Positions 1 to 5,573 of a stretch of 9,340 nucleotides of DNA are shown here, one piece after another. The notes below the pieces were generated by a model, which had not been told where the DNA came from, searched no databases, and saw only the letters and a list, made by a program, of their open reading frames with translations. Source of the DNA: a bacterium (lineage in GTDB: Bacteria; CAIWAD01); the NCBI GenBank assembly GCA_030685015.1, contig JAUXWS010000063.1, positions 1-9,340 of the forward strand, in the 5' to 3' direction. Every line of letters starts with the position of its first letter. Positions within the stretch are counted from its first letter, which is position 1. The translations under genes and the position numbers were made by a program.

Positions 1-220
1 CCTCAAGCGGCCATGCCTCATTCCTGGCGAAGCAGCACCTGGCATGTCAACGCCCTCTTTTCGGCCTCGTCGTGCGTCGCGACTGACCGCCGCAGCGAAG
101 CGAAGGCGGGAAGTATGCGCGCGCAGAGGCCGAAGAGATGGTGACCACAAAGTCGTCATACGCGCGACCCCGCGCGTGTCACACACTCCGCCGGGCAGGG
201 TCTGCAAGCCTTTTCTTTGC

Positions 221-250
221 CCCGCTTTCTTTTTGCGAAAAGAAAGCGGG
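221..250. repeat. Perfect 13-bp inverted repeat, TGCG loop
   Basis: Arms 221-233 and 238-250 are exact reverse complements (CCCGCTTTCTTTT and AAAAGAAAGCGGG) around the loop TGCG. The equivalent hairpin in repeat copy 2 is at 631-658 and differs by paired changes. No U-tract follows on either strand, so a simple intrinsic terminator is not supported. Confidence 0.85.
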
Positions 251-270
251 AAGAGATGCCGCGCCACCTT

Positions 271-302
271 GCACCTTTCTTTCTCGGGCGAAAGAAAGGT
301 GC
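271..302. repeat. Perfect 13-bp inverted repeat, 6-base loop
   Basis: Arms 271-283 (GCACCTTTCTTTC) and 290-302 (GAAAGAAAGGTGC) are exact reverse complements around a 6-base loop, TCGGGC. It lies 20 bases after the hairpin at 221-250 and uses similar pyrimidine/purine arms, as if both came from one expanding hairpin type. It has no counterpart in repeat copy 2. Confidence 0.85.
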
Positions 303-342
303 CCAAAGAAAGCCCTCTCCAAGACATCACCGGCCCTAACTA

Positions 343-360
343 GCCCGCCTCACGGCGGGC
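343..360. repeat. GC-rich 7-bp hairpin
   Basis: GCCCGCC (343-349) pairs with GGCGGGC (354-360) around TCAC. It is in repeat copy 1 only. No U-tract follows; function unknown. Confidence 0.7.
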
Positions 361-460
361 GTCGGACAGAGGGCCGCGTCAGGTGAATCGACAGCCCATG
401 TTCTCGGTTCAGGCCGTGGCCAACCGCAGGTTGGCCCGCGGCCTTCACCGCAGGAGACCG

Positions 461-483
461 CCTTCCCCCTGCCAGGGGGAAGG
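461..483. repeat. Perfect 11-bp inverted repeat with a 1-base centre
   Basis: CCTTCCCCCTG (461-471) and CAGGGGGAAGG (473-483) are exact reverse complements around a single C. The element lies between the two long repeat copies. A near-perfect palindrome like this extrudes as a cruciform on DNA or forms a strong RNA stem, and such elements are common in intergenic repeats of GC-rich bacteria. No gene association can be shown. Confidence 0.75.
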
Positions 484-507
484 TCGGGATGGGGGTTTGC
501 CCCAAGG

Positions 508-777
508 CCCCTCTTTTCGGCCTCGTCGCGCGCAGAGGCCGAAGAGCCGGTGCCTACGAAGTCCTCATACGCGCGACCCCGCGCGTGTCACACACACCGC
601 CGCTCAGGGTCTGCCAGCCTTCTCCTTGCCCCACTTTCCTTTTGCGAAAGGAAAGTGGAACGAGGTGGCGCTTGCGCCGCAATGCCTTGTCGGACGACGG
701 CCCTATCGCCTGATGCGGTCACCTTGGCCCTTGGTCCAGGCCAAAGCCAACCGCAGGTTGGCCCGCGGCCTTCACCG
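508..777. repeat. Long intergenic repeat, copy 2
   Basis: The second and shorter copy of the repeat described for 53-450. The order of shared blocks is the same: CTCTTTTCGGCCTC near the start, the CATACGCGCGACCCCGCGCG block, CAGGGTCTGC, the TGCG-loop hairpin at 631-658, and the closing block at 748-777. The start also folds on itself, with TCGGCCTC (517-524) pairing with GAGGCCGA (535-542). It ends 14 bases before the fixX stop codon. Confidence 0.8.
631..658. repeat. Perfect 12-bp inverted repeat, TGCG loop
   Basis: CCACTTTCCTTT (631-642) and AAAGGAAAGTGG (647-658) are exact complements around TGCG. It corresponds in position within the long repeat to the hairpin at 221-250. Base changes between the two copies occur in both arms so that pairing is kept. 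On the minus strand it lies about 130 bases downstream of the fixX stop and could protect the transcript end, but no U-tract follows. Confidence 0.85.
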
Positions 778-790
778 GCCGATCCGCGGG

Positions 791-1087
791 TCAGTAGCGA
801 TACTTCACCCCCATGCCGCCATCGGGGAAGCGCCACTCCAGCGATTCGGTGGGGCAGACCTGCACGCAGGTGCCGCATTCCAGGCAGTTGTCGTGGGAGA
901 CGAGCACCACCTCGCGGTCGTCGGGTTTGCGCTTGTAGACGTGGGCCGGACAGAGCAGGACGCAGGGCTTGCCGATGCAGCCGCGGCAGATCTCAGCCTT
1001 CACCGTGATGTGCGGATGATCGCTGTCCGGCTCATAGCGGGTGCGATAGAGTTTGTCCTCTAGGGTCAGGTCGAAAAGGTCCGTCAT
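791..1087 (-). CDS. fixX: FixX-like ferredoxin, partner of FixC
   Basis: A 98-residue ferredoxin-like protein of the FixX/EtfX family. It passes electrons between the FixC flavoprotein and the ETF or quinone side in the cytoplasm or at the membrane face. The family signature is visible at the start (DKLYRTRYEPDSDHPHI, from residue 11), in a central PAHVYK and at the aromatic C-terminus. Two full cysteine sets are present: C34-x2-C37-x4-C42-x3-C46-P and C68-x2-C71-x2-C74-x3-C78-P. This predicts two [4Fe-4S] clusters, whereas E. coli FixX, as I recall it, lacks the first cysteine set. The ATG at 1087 is preceded by a strong AGGAAGG. The gene starts 14 bases after the fixC stop, so the two are surely co-transcribed. 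It is the last gene of this operon. The family call is firm; the physiological partner is inferred. Confidence 0.9.
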   Translation of the reverse strand: MTDLFDLTLEDKLYRTRYEPDSDHPHITVKAEICRGCIGKPCVLLCPAHVYKRKPDDREVVLVSHDNCLECGTCVQVCPTESLEWRFPDGGMGVKYRY

Positions 1088-1101
1088 GGCGCCTTCCTGT
1101 C

Positions 1102-2439
1102 TCACATCAGACGGCGGGCGCGCAGCAGGTCGCGCACCAGTTTCAGTTTGGAAAGCCCGGCGAAGAAGTCCTTGATGGCGCGCTTCTGTAGTGCGGCCTT
1201 GGCGTCGGCGTTCACCGTGAACCAGTCCACCAGCAGGCGACTGACCCGGTCGGGATAAAGGGAGAGCAGCTCGGGCGTGGTCTCCAGGATGCGCGGCAGC
1301 TCGCGCACCTTGCCCAGGTCGGCCAGGGCCAGGCTGCCCGCCATGGCCCGCTCGTAGCCGGCCAGTCCGGCGCGGCTGAAATCGCCCGCGGCGCGGGCTT
1401 GCCGCACGGCCTCCGCCGCCAGGCGGCCGGACTCCATGGCATGGTTGGTGCCCTCCTTGTAGAGGGACATGTTGACAAGGCCGGCGGCGTCCCCCAGCAG
1501 CAGCACGCCGTTGCCCGCCATGTGGGGCACGGCGTCGATGCCGCCCTCCGGGATGAGGTGGGCGCCGTACTCCAGCAGTTCGCCGCCGCGCAGCAGCCGG
1601 CGGACCTCGGGGTGCCGTTTGAAGCGGTCCAGCACCTCGCCCGGCTCCACCCCCGCTTGTCGCAGCGATTCCAGACGGCCGGCGAAGCCCAGGCTGACCG
1701 TCTCCCTCTGCGTGTAGATGAAGCCGCCGCCAATGAGGCCATCGAAAGGCACGCCGATGAAGTCGATGGCGGCGCCGCTGCCCGGCTCCAGGCCGAAGCG
1801 GTCCTCGATCACGCCCGCCGGCAGGCTGATCGTCTCCTTGACGCCCAGGGCGAAGTGCTGGGCGTGGCGGCCACGCAGACCCAACTCGCGCACCGCCGCC
1901 TGGCTGACCAGGCCGTGCGCTCCGTCGGCCAGCAGCACCACGTCGGCGCGGAATTGCTCGTCGCCCCGCAATGCCACGCCCACGGCCCGCCGGGTGAGGC
2001 CCTCCCCTTCGTAGAGCAGGCCGTCCACCACGGCACCCTCCACCAGGCCGGCCCCCTCTTCCTCCGCCCGCCGGGCGAACCAGCGGTCGAAGGCGGGGCG
2101 ATGGACGGTCCAGGTGCGGTTGTAGGGCGGATGTCCCCAGGCCTCGGCGCCGAAGTCGAGGGACAGGTGCCGCTCCGGACCCAGGAAGACGATGCGGCGG
2201 CGCGCCACCGCCCGCTCGACCGGGGCCTGGCCGGCCTCCACCTGCGCCAGGAAGTCGGGAACCAGCTCCTCCAACTGCGTGCTGTAGAGGAGACCCCCCA
2301 GGTTCTTGCTGCCCGCTGTTTCCCCGCGCTCCAGCACCACCACCCGCAGGCCGCGGCGGGCCAGGCAGAGGGCGGCGCTCAGACCGGCCGGGCCGGCTCC
2401 CACCACCAGGGCATCGAACTTGTCCTGCTCGCCGCTCAT
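1102..2439 (-). CDS. fixC: FixC-like FAD-dependent ETF:quinone oxidoreductase
   Basis: A 445-residue flavoprotein of the FixC / ETF-QO family, close to the usual FixC length. It takes electrons from an electron-transfer flavoprotein and passes them through FAD to quinone, with FixX as cluster partner. The FAD-binding dinucleotide fold is at the start (GAGPAG, residues 14-19). ADGAHG follows at 171-176, and the second FAD motif GDAAGLVNMSLYKEGTNHAM is at 316-335, very typical of FixC. KETISLP (201-207) and GGGFIYT (237-243) are further family features. I chose the ATG at 2439 because an AAGGGAAG precedes it and the FAD motif must be near the N-terminus; the frame stays open upstream to about 2877, but only as antisense of fabV. 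fixX follows after 14 bases. fixA and fixB are not in the window, which is unusual for a fix locus. Transcription probably starts in the shared region with fabV. Confidence 0.93.
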   Translation of the reverse strand: MSGEQDKFDALVVGAGPAGLSAALCLARRGLRVVVLERGETAGSKNLGGLLYSTQLEELVPDFLAQVEAGQAPVERAVARRRIVFLGPERHLSLDFGAEAWGHPPYNRTWTVHRPAFDRWFARRAEEEGAGLVEGAVVDGLLYEGEGLTRRAVGVALRGDEQFRADVVLLADGAHGLVSQAAVRELGLRGRHAQHFALGVKETISLPAGVIEDRFGLEPGSGAAIDFIGVPFDGLIGGGFIYTQRETVSLGFAGRLESLRQAGVEPGEVLDRFKRHPEVRRLLRGGELLEYGAHLIPEGGIDAVPHMAGNGVLLLGDAAGLVNMSLYKEGTNHAMESGRLAAEAVRQARAAGDFSRAGLAGYERAMAGSLALADLGKVRELPRILETTPELLSLYPDRVSRLLVDWFTVNADAKAALQKRAIKDFFAGLSKLKLVRDLLRARRLM

Positions 2440-2701
2440 GTCTTCCCTTCGTTGAATCGCCCGTGTGGCGCGGCATGCGGGTCGGGAGCCGCCGGGAACG
2501 GCGCCGGGGTGCGCCGCAACTCCTGTTAAAAAGTAGAAAAGGGGGGAGGGGGGAGCAATCCGGCCAACGGTTTTGTTCCGGCGACAAACTGAATTTGTGA
2601 ACCAAAGCTCAACCCGGTTCCTATATTCTTGCCGTTCATTCAGTCGACATCGGCTGGCGCGCCGCGGGCCCCTCCGGGCCTTTGTCATGCAAGGGAGTCC
2701 C
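2440..2701. promoter_or_regulatory. Divergent promoter region between fixCX and fabV
   Basis: These 262 bases separate two divergent genes and hold no gene. The left half is GC-rich. The centre (about 2525-2630) is distinctly A/T-richer, with a purine-rich tract on the plus strand at 2531-2553. Towards fabV there is a possible -10 element TATATT (2622-2627), but no good -35 at the right distance: TTGTGA at 2595-2600 is 21 bases away. A perfect 5-bp-arm palindrome at 2584-2598 could be an operator. Ribosome binding sites for both genes sit at the two ends. Confidence 0.5.
2584..2598. promoter_or_regulatory. Candidate operator palindrome ACAAA-N5-TTTGT
   Basis: ACAAA (2584-2588) and TTTGT (2594-2598) are exact complements around CTGAA. 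The site lies 23 bases upstream of the possible fabV -10 and on the fixC side of it, so one regulator bound here could act on both transcripts. The spacing and short arms recall sites of TetR-type fatty-acid regulators, but I cannot match it to a named regulator. Short palindromes also occur by chance. Confidence 0.3.
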
Positions 2702-3910
2702 ATGAATCCGCACCACCACCACCACAAGGTCCAGCTCACCCCCCGCACCTTCGGCTTCATCAGCACGGTGGCCCATCCCGTGGGTCTGGAGCGGGAGGTG
2801 GCCCGCCAGATCCGCGTGGCCTGCACCATCCGGCGCCGCGAGGCGGGCGGTACCATGCTGGTGCTGGGCAGTTCCATGGGCTATGGCCTGGCGGCGCGCA
2901 TCACGGCGGCCTTCGGCTATGGCATGAAAACGCTGGGCGTCTCCTTCGACCGCCCCCACCGCGGCGCCCGCACGGCCACCGCCGGCTGGTACAACAACGT
3001 GCACTTCCAACGGGCCGCCCGCCTGGAGGGTCTGTGGGCGGAGTCCCTCACCGGCGACGCCTTCTCCCGCGAATGTCTGGAGGAGACACTGGAGCGCGTG
3101 ACCCGGGATCTGGGCCCGCTCGACTACCTCGTCTACAGCCTGGCCGCCCCGCGCCGCGCCGATCCCGTCACGGGCGAGGTCTACCAGAGCGTGCTCAAGG
3201 CCGTGGGCAGGCCGCATCCGGTCAAAATGATCGACACCAGCACCTTCGAGATCACCGAGGGCGTCTTCGAGGCGGCCACGGAAGATGAGGTGCGCCAGAC
3301 CGTGGGCGTGATGGGAGGCGCCGACCTGCGCCGCTGGAGCGCGGCCCTGATCGAGCGCGGCCTGCTCAAGCCGGGGGCGCGCATCCTGGCCTTCAGCTAC
3401 ATCGGCCCCGAGGTGACCCACCCCATCTACCGGGACGGCAGCATCGGGCTGGCCAAGCTGGATCTCGAAGCGGCCTGCCGGGACATCAACGGCGAGCTGC
3501 AGGCCCGGCTGGGCGGCCTTTGCCACACGGTGGTGGCCAAGTCCATCGTGACCCAGTCCTCCGCCGCCATCCCCGCCATCGCCCTATACATCAGCCTGGT
3601 CTACCGCGTCATGAAGGAGAAGGGTCTGCACGAGACGGCCATCGAGCAGATGCGCCGCCTCTTCCGCGAGCACATCGCCCCCGGCAAGACCCCCAGGCTA
3701 GACGAGGCGGGCCGCATCCGGCTGGACGAATTCGAGCTGCGCGACGACGTCCAGCAGGAGGTGAAGGCCCGCTGGGACGCCATCACGACGGAGACCGTGC
3801 CCCAGCTCTGCGACGTGGCCGGCTACAAGGAGGACTTCCTCCGTCTCTTCGGCTTCGAGGTGAAGGGCGTGGACTACAGCCTGCCGGTCCGCATCGACCT
3901 CGACCTGTGA
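2702..3910 (+). CDS. fabV: FabV/Ter-type NADH-dependent trans-2-enoyl reductase
   Basis: A 402-residue protein of the FabV/Ter family. It reduces the 2,3 double bond of trans-2-enoyl-ACP or enoyl-CoA with NADH, either as the last step of fatty-acid elongation or as a crotonyl-CoA-type reductase. The family is visible along the whole length: FISTVAHPVG (19-28), the nucleotide-binding GSSMGYG (56-62), GWYNN (95-99), YSLAAPRR (145-152), VMGG (203-206), and the diagnostic Y-x8-K active site Y243...K252 in PIYRDGSIGLAK. KSIVTQSSAAIP and VMKEKG follow later. Length fits the family. ATG 2702 has AAGGGAG 4 bases upstream; another in-frame ATG at 2687 lacks such a site. The N-terminus contains five consecutive histidines. 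FabV members are known to resist triclosan. ACP versus CoA preference cannot be read from the sequence. It diverges from fixCX. Confidence 0.95.
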   Translation: MNPHHHHHKVQLTPRTFGFISTVAHPVGLEREVARQIRVACTIRRREAGGTMLVLGSSMGYGLAARITAAFGYGMKTLGVSFDRPHRGARTATAGWYNNVHFQRAARLEGLWAESLTGDAFSRECLEETLERVTRDLGPLDYLVYSLAAPRRADPVTGEVYQSVLKAVGRPHPVKMIDTSTFEITEGVFEAATEDEVRQTVGVMGGADLRRWSAALIERGLLKPGARILAFSYIGPEVTHPIYRDGSIGLAKLDLEAACRDINGELQARLGGLCHTVVAKSIVTQSSAAIPAIALYISLVYRVMKEKGLHETAIEQMRRLFREHIAPGKTPRLDEAGRIRLDEFELRDDVQQEVKARWDAITTETVPQLCDVAGYKEDFLRLFGFEVKGVDYSLPVRIDLDL

Positions 3911-4291
3911 GCGTATGGGCCAAGGCGGCCTGGGCTCGGGACTGTACTGTTGTATCACACGGGAAGTGGCTCCAGCAGCGGGCCGCAGCTTGTGACACAG
4001 CGGCGACGAGCCTGGGCAGACACTTTCTCCTTGTGACTCTCCCCGCATAACCCTACTCTTTGACCGGGTTCATGAATTCGCCCGCATGAATGGAACCCGG
4101 GCCGCCTGGCGGCCAGCGTGTCCACTCGGAACACGCACCCAGCGCCCAGTGCGCCAACAGGGACATCACCAGAGTCTGAACCGGCCCGCCGCCCGGCGTG
4201 TGCCGGAGGTTTGCTGTCGCCCTCCAGCGAGTTTGTGCAGCTGACCGCCTCGGACACCGGTCCTTCGCGACCAGGAACGAAAGGAGTCACC
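3911..4291. other. Intergenic and leader region before the kamA-like gene
   Basis: These 381 bases between fabV and the next gene hold no supported gene. An upstream in-frame extension of the aminomutase frame (from about 4118) is rich in Pro, Ser, Thr and Ala, resembles nothing in the family and lacks a binding site. Two adjacent inverted repeats lie at 4064-4114. A weak promoter candidate precedes them: TTGTGA (4031-4036), 17 bases, then TACTCT (4054-4059). If this is used, the transcript would have a long leader of over 200 bases that contains both hairpins. Confidence 0.55.
4064..4114. promoter_or_regulatory. Two adjacent stem-loops in the kamA leader
   Basis: CCGGGTTC (4064-4071) pairs with GAACCCGG (4093-4100), and inside it ATTC (4076-4079) pairs with GAAT (4088-4091). 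It is followed at once by a second perfect hairpin, GGCCGCC (4100-4106) with GGCGGCC (4108-4114) around one T. The two share base 4100. No U-tract follows, so this is either a structured leader of the aminomutase mRNA or a U-less end of the fabV transcript. CATGAAT also occurs twice as a direct repeat (4071-4077 and 4085-4091). Confidence 0.45.
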
Positions 4292-5464
4292 ATGCCCAGG
4301 CCAAAGGTCATCACCAAACTGGACCAAGTGGCGGAACTGGATCCCGGCGTGCGGGAGCGCCTGCGTCCCGTCGCCGCCCGCTTCGCCTTCCGCACCAACA
4401 GCTACTACCAGTCCCTCATCGATTGGTGCGATCCCGCCGACCCCATCCGCCGCATCGTCATGCCGGAGCGCAGCGAGCTGAATGACTGGGGCGAGCTGGA
4501 CGCCTCCGGCGAGCATGACTATACGCGCGTGCCCGGCCTGGAGCACAAGTACGCGGACACCGCCCTGCTCCTGGTCAACGACGTGTGCGGCGCCTTCTGC
4601 CGTTTCTGCTTCCGCAAGCGCCTCTTCATGGACGGCAACGATGAGGTGAGCCGCGACGTGTCTCAAGGCCTGGCCTACATCCGGCGGCACAAGGAGATCT
4701 CCAGCGTCCTGCTCACCGGGGGCGATCCCCTGCTGCTGGGCACCGCCCGCCTGCAGGCCGTCCTGGAGCAGTTGCGCGCCATTCCCCATGTCCGCATCAT
4801 CCGAATCGGCAGCAAGATGCCCGCCTTCGATCCCTTCCGCATCACGGGCGATCCCGCCCTGGTGGAGGCGCTGGGGGCTGCCAGCCTGCCCGATCGCCGC
4901 CTCTACGTCATGGCGCACTTCAACCATCCCCGGGAATTGACTCCCGAAGCCTTGCGGGCCTTGGACGACCTGCTCGGGGCGGGCGTGATCGTGGTCAACC
5001 AGACGCCCCTGCTCGCCGGCGTCAACGATGATGCGCGCGTGCTGGCCGAGCTGTTCGACCGCCTGGCCTACGCCGGCATCCCGCCCTACTACGTGTTCAT
5101 CTGCCGCCCGACCCTGGGCAACGAGAGCTTCTCTGTCCCCGTGGAGGAGTCCTGGCATATCTTCGACGCGGCCCGCAACCAGAGCTGCGGTCTGGGCCGG
5201 CGCGCCCGCCTGGCCATGTCCCACCACGCCGGGAAAATCGAGGTGCTGTGTGTCACGGAGCGGGAGATCATCCTGCGCATCCACCGCGCCGCCGATCCGG
5301 CCCAGGCCGGTCGCGTGCTGGTCCTGCGCCGCAACCCGGAGGCGCGCTGGCTGGATGATTATGATGAGATCCGCTTTGGCGGCCTGCTGGATGAGGAGTG
5401 GGCGGCCGACCTTTCCCCCGCCGACGAGGAAGGCCTCCCGGCTGAGCGGGATGCGCGGGGCTGA
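4292..5464 (+). CDS. KamA-family radical SAM, PLP-dependent aminomutase-like protein
   Basis: A 390-residue cytoplasmic radical SAM enzyme of the lysine 2,3-aminomutase (KamA) family, which moves an alpha-amino group to the beta carbon using a [4Fe-4S] cluster, S-adenosylmethionine and PLP. The cluster motif is C99-x3-C103-x2-C106 in CGAFCRFCFRKR; LTGGDPL is at 141-147; the likely PLP lysine is K315 in SHHAGKIEV. The lysine enzyme of Clostridium subterminale holds the substrate side chain with Asp293 and Asp330. The first aligns with Arg272 here (ICRPTLGN instead of QCD), and the 308-310 region has no Asp. Lysine is therefore an unlikely substrate; glutamate or another acid would fit the Arg better, as in the glutamate 2,3-aminomutase branch, but this is inference. 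The start at 4292 follows AAGGAG at 4281-4286. No EF-P gene or beta-amino-acid gene is adjacent. It converges with the TrpF-like gene after 109 bases. Confidence 0.88.
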   Translation: MPRPKVITKLDQVAELDPGVRERLRPVAARFAFRTNSYYQSLIDWCDPADPIRRIVMPERSELNDWGELDASGEHDYTRVPGLEHKYADTALLLVNDVCGAFCRFCFRKRLFMDGNDEVSRDVSQGLAYIRRHKEISSVLLTGGDPLLLGTARLQAVLEQLRAIPHVRIIRIGSKMPAFDPFRITGDPALVEALGAASLPDRRLYVMAHFNHPRELTPEALRALDDLLGAGVIVVNQTPLLAGVNDDARVLAELFDRLAYAGIPPYYVFICRPTLGNESFSVPVEESWHIFDAARNQSCGLGRRARLAMSHHAGKIEVLCVTEREIILRIHRAADPAQAGRVLVLRRNPEARWLDDYDEIRFGGLLDEEWAADLSPADEEGLPAERDARG

Positions 5465-5504
5465 GGCGAGGTTCTGCCCCTGACCGACCCGTGGTGGCGA
5501 TCGT

Positions 5505-5521
5505 CCTGGCGGAGTGCCAGG
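5505..5521. terminator. Weak hairpin between convergent genes
   Basis: CCTGGC (5505-5510) pairs with GCCAGG (5516-5521) around GGAGT, in the 109-base gap between the convergent kamA-like and trpF-like genes. The position suits a bidirectional terminator, but no U-run follows on either strand, so this is a positional guess only. Confidence 0.25.
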
Positions 5522-5573
5522 GGGGCGTCGGCCGCAGCGCCGCCCATGGCGCCCTTGCCTTCTCACCATGCGG

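Larger units (their letters stand above)
53..450. repeat. Long intergenic repeat, copy 1
   Basis: The first copy of an imperfect long direct repeat. Copy 2 is at 508-777. Both begin with CCCTCTTTTCGGCCTCGTCG and end with the same block of about 30 bases (419-450 and 748-777), which contains CAACCGCAGGTTGGCCCGCG. Shared internal blocks include AGAGGCCGAAGAG, CATACGCGCGACCCCGCGCG followed by TGTCACACAC, CAGGGTCTGC, and a hairpin with a TGCG loop. Copy 1 carries extra internal segments, including hairpins at 271-302 and 343-360 that copy 2 lacks. It may be a dispersed non-coding family in this genome; function unknown. Confidence 0.8.
1..790. other. Gene-free, repeat-rich region downstream of fixX
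   Basis: No convincing protein gene lies in this 790-base stretch. Short open frames exist on both strands, but they run through hairpins and repeats, share no recognisable domain and have no clear ribosome binding site. The content is two diverged copies of one long repeat (53-450 and 508-777) and several strong perfect inverted repeats. The fixX transcript must end here, reading leftwards, but none of the hairpins is followed on that strand by a clear run of U, so I cannot name a terminator. Confidence 0.75.

Noticed and set aside
44-386. Short overlapping open frames in the left repeat region
   Set aside because: They are built from hairpins and repeat blocks and have no binding site or homology-like motif.
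221-658. Hairpins in the left region as intrinsic terminators of fixCX
   Set aside because: No U-tract follows any of them on the minus strand; they belong to the repeat.
53-777. CRISPR array
   Set aside because: Only two long, imperfect copies of unequal length, with no regular short repeats and spacers.
1399-2529. Long plus-strand open frame opposite fixC
   Set aside because: It is antisense to a clear FixC with FAD motifs. Its protein is low-complexity, rich in Gln, His, Ala and Val, as expected from the reverse of a GC-rich gene.
2440-2877. Longer start for fixC
   Set aside because: The extension is antisense to the fabV start and would place the FAD motif far from the N-terminus; the ATG at 2439 has a good binding site.
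2636-3526. Minus-strand open frame opposite fabV
   Set aside because: Antisense of a full-length FabV, with no recognisable domain.
4118-4291. N-terminal extension of the kamA-like protein
   Set aside because: The extension is rich in Pro, Ser, Thr and Ala and not family-like, and the ATG at 4292 has a clear AAGGAG.
4292-5464. Naming this gene kamA or epmB (lysine 2,3-aminomutase)
   Set aside because: The lysine-contacting aspartates are absent and no EF-P gene is adjacent, so only the family name is safe.
4166-5569. Minus-strand open frame of 467 codons opposite the kamA-like gene
   Set aside because: No family motif, and composition typical of an antisense shadow. The plus strand has a radical SAM protein over the same bases.
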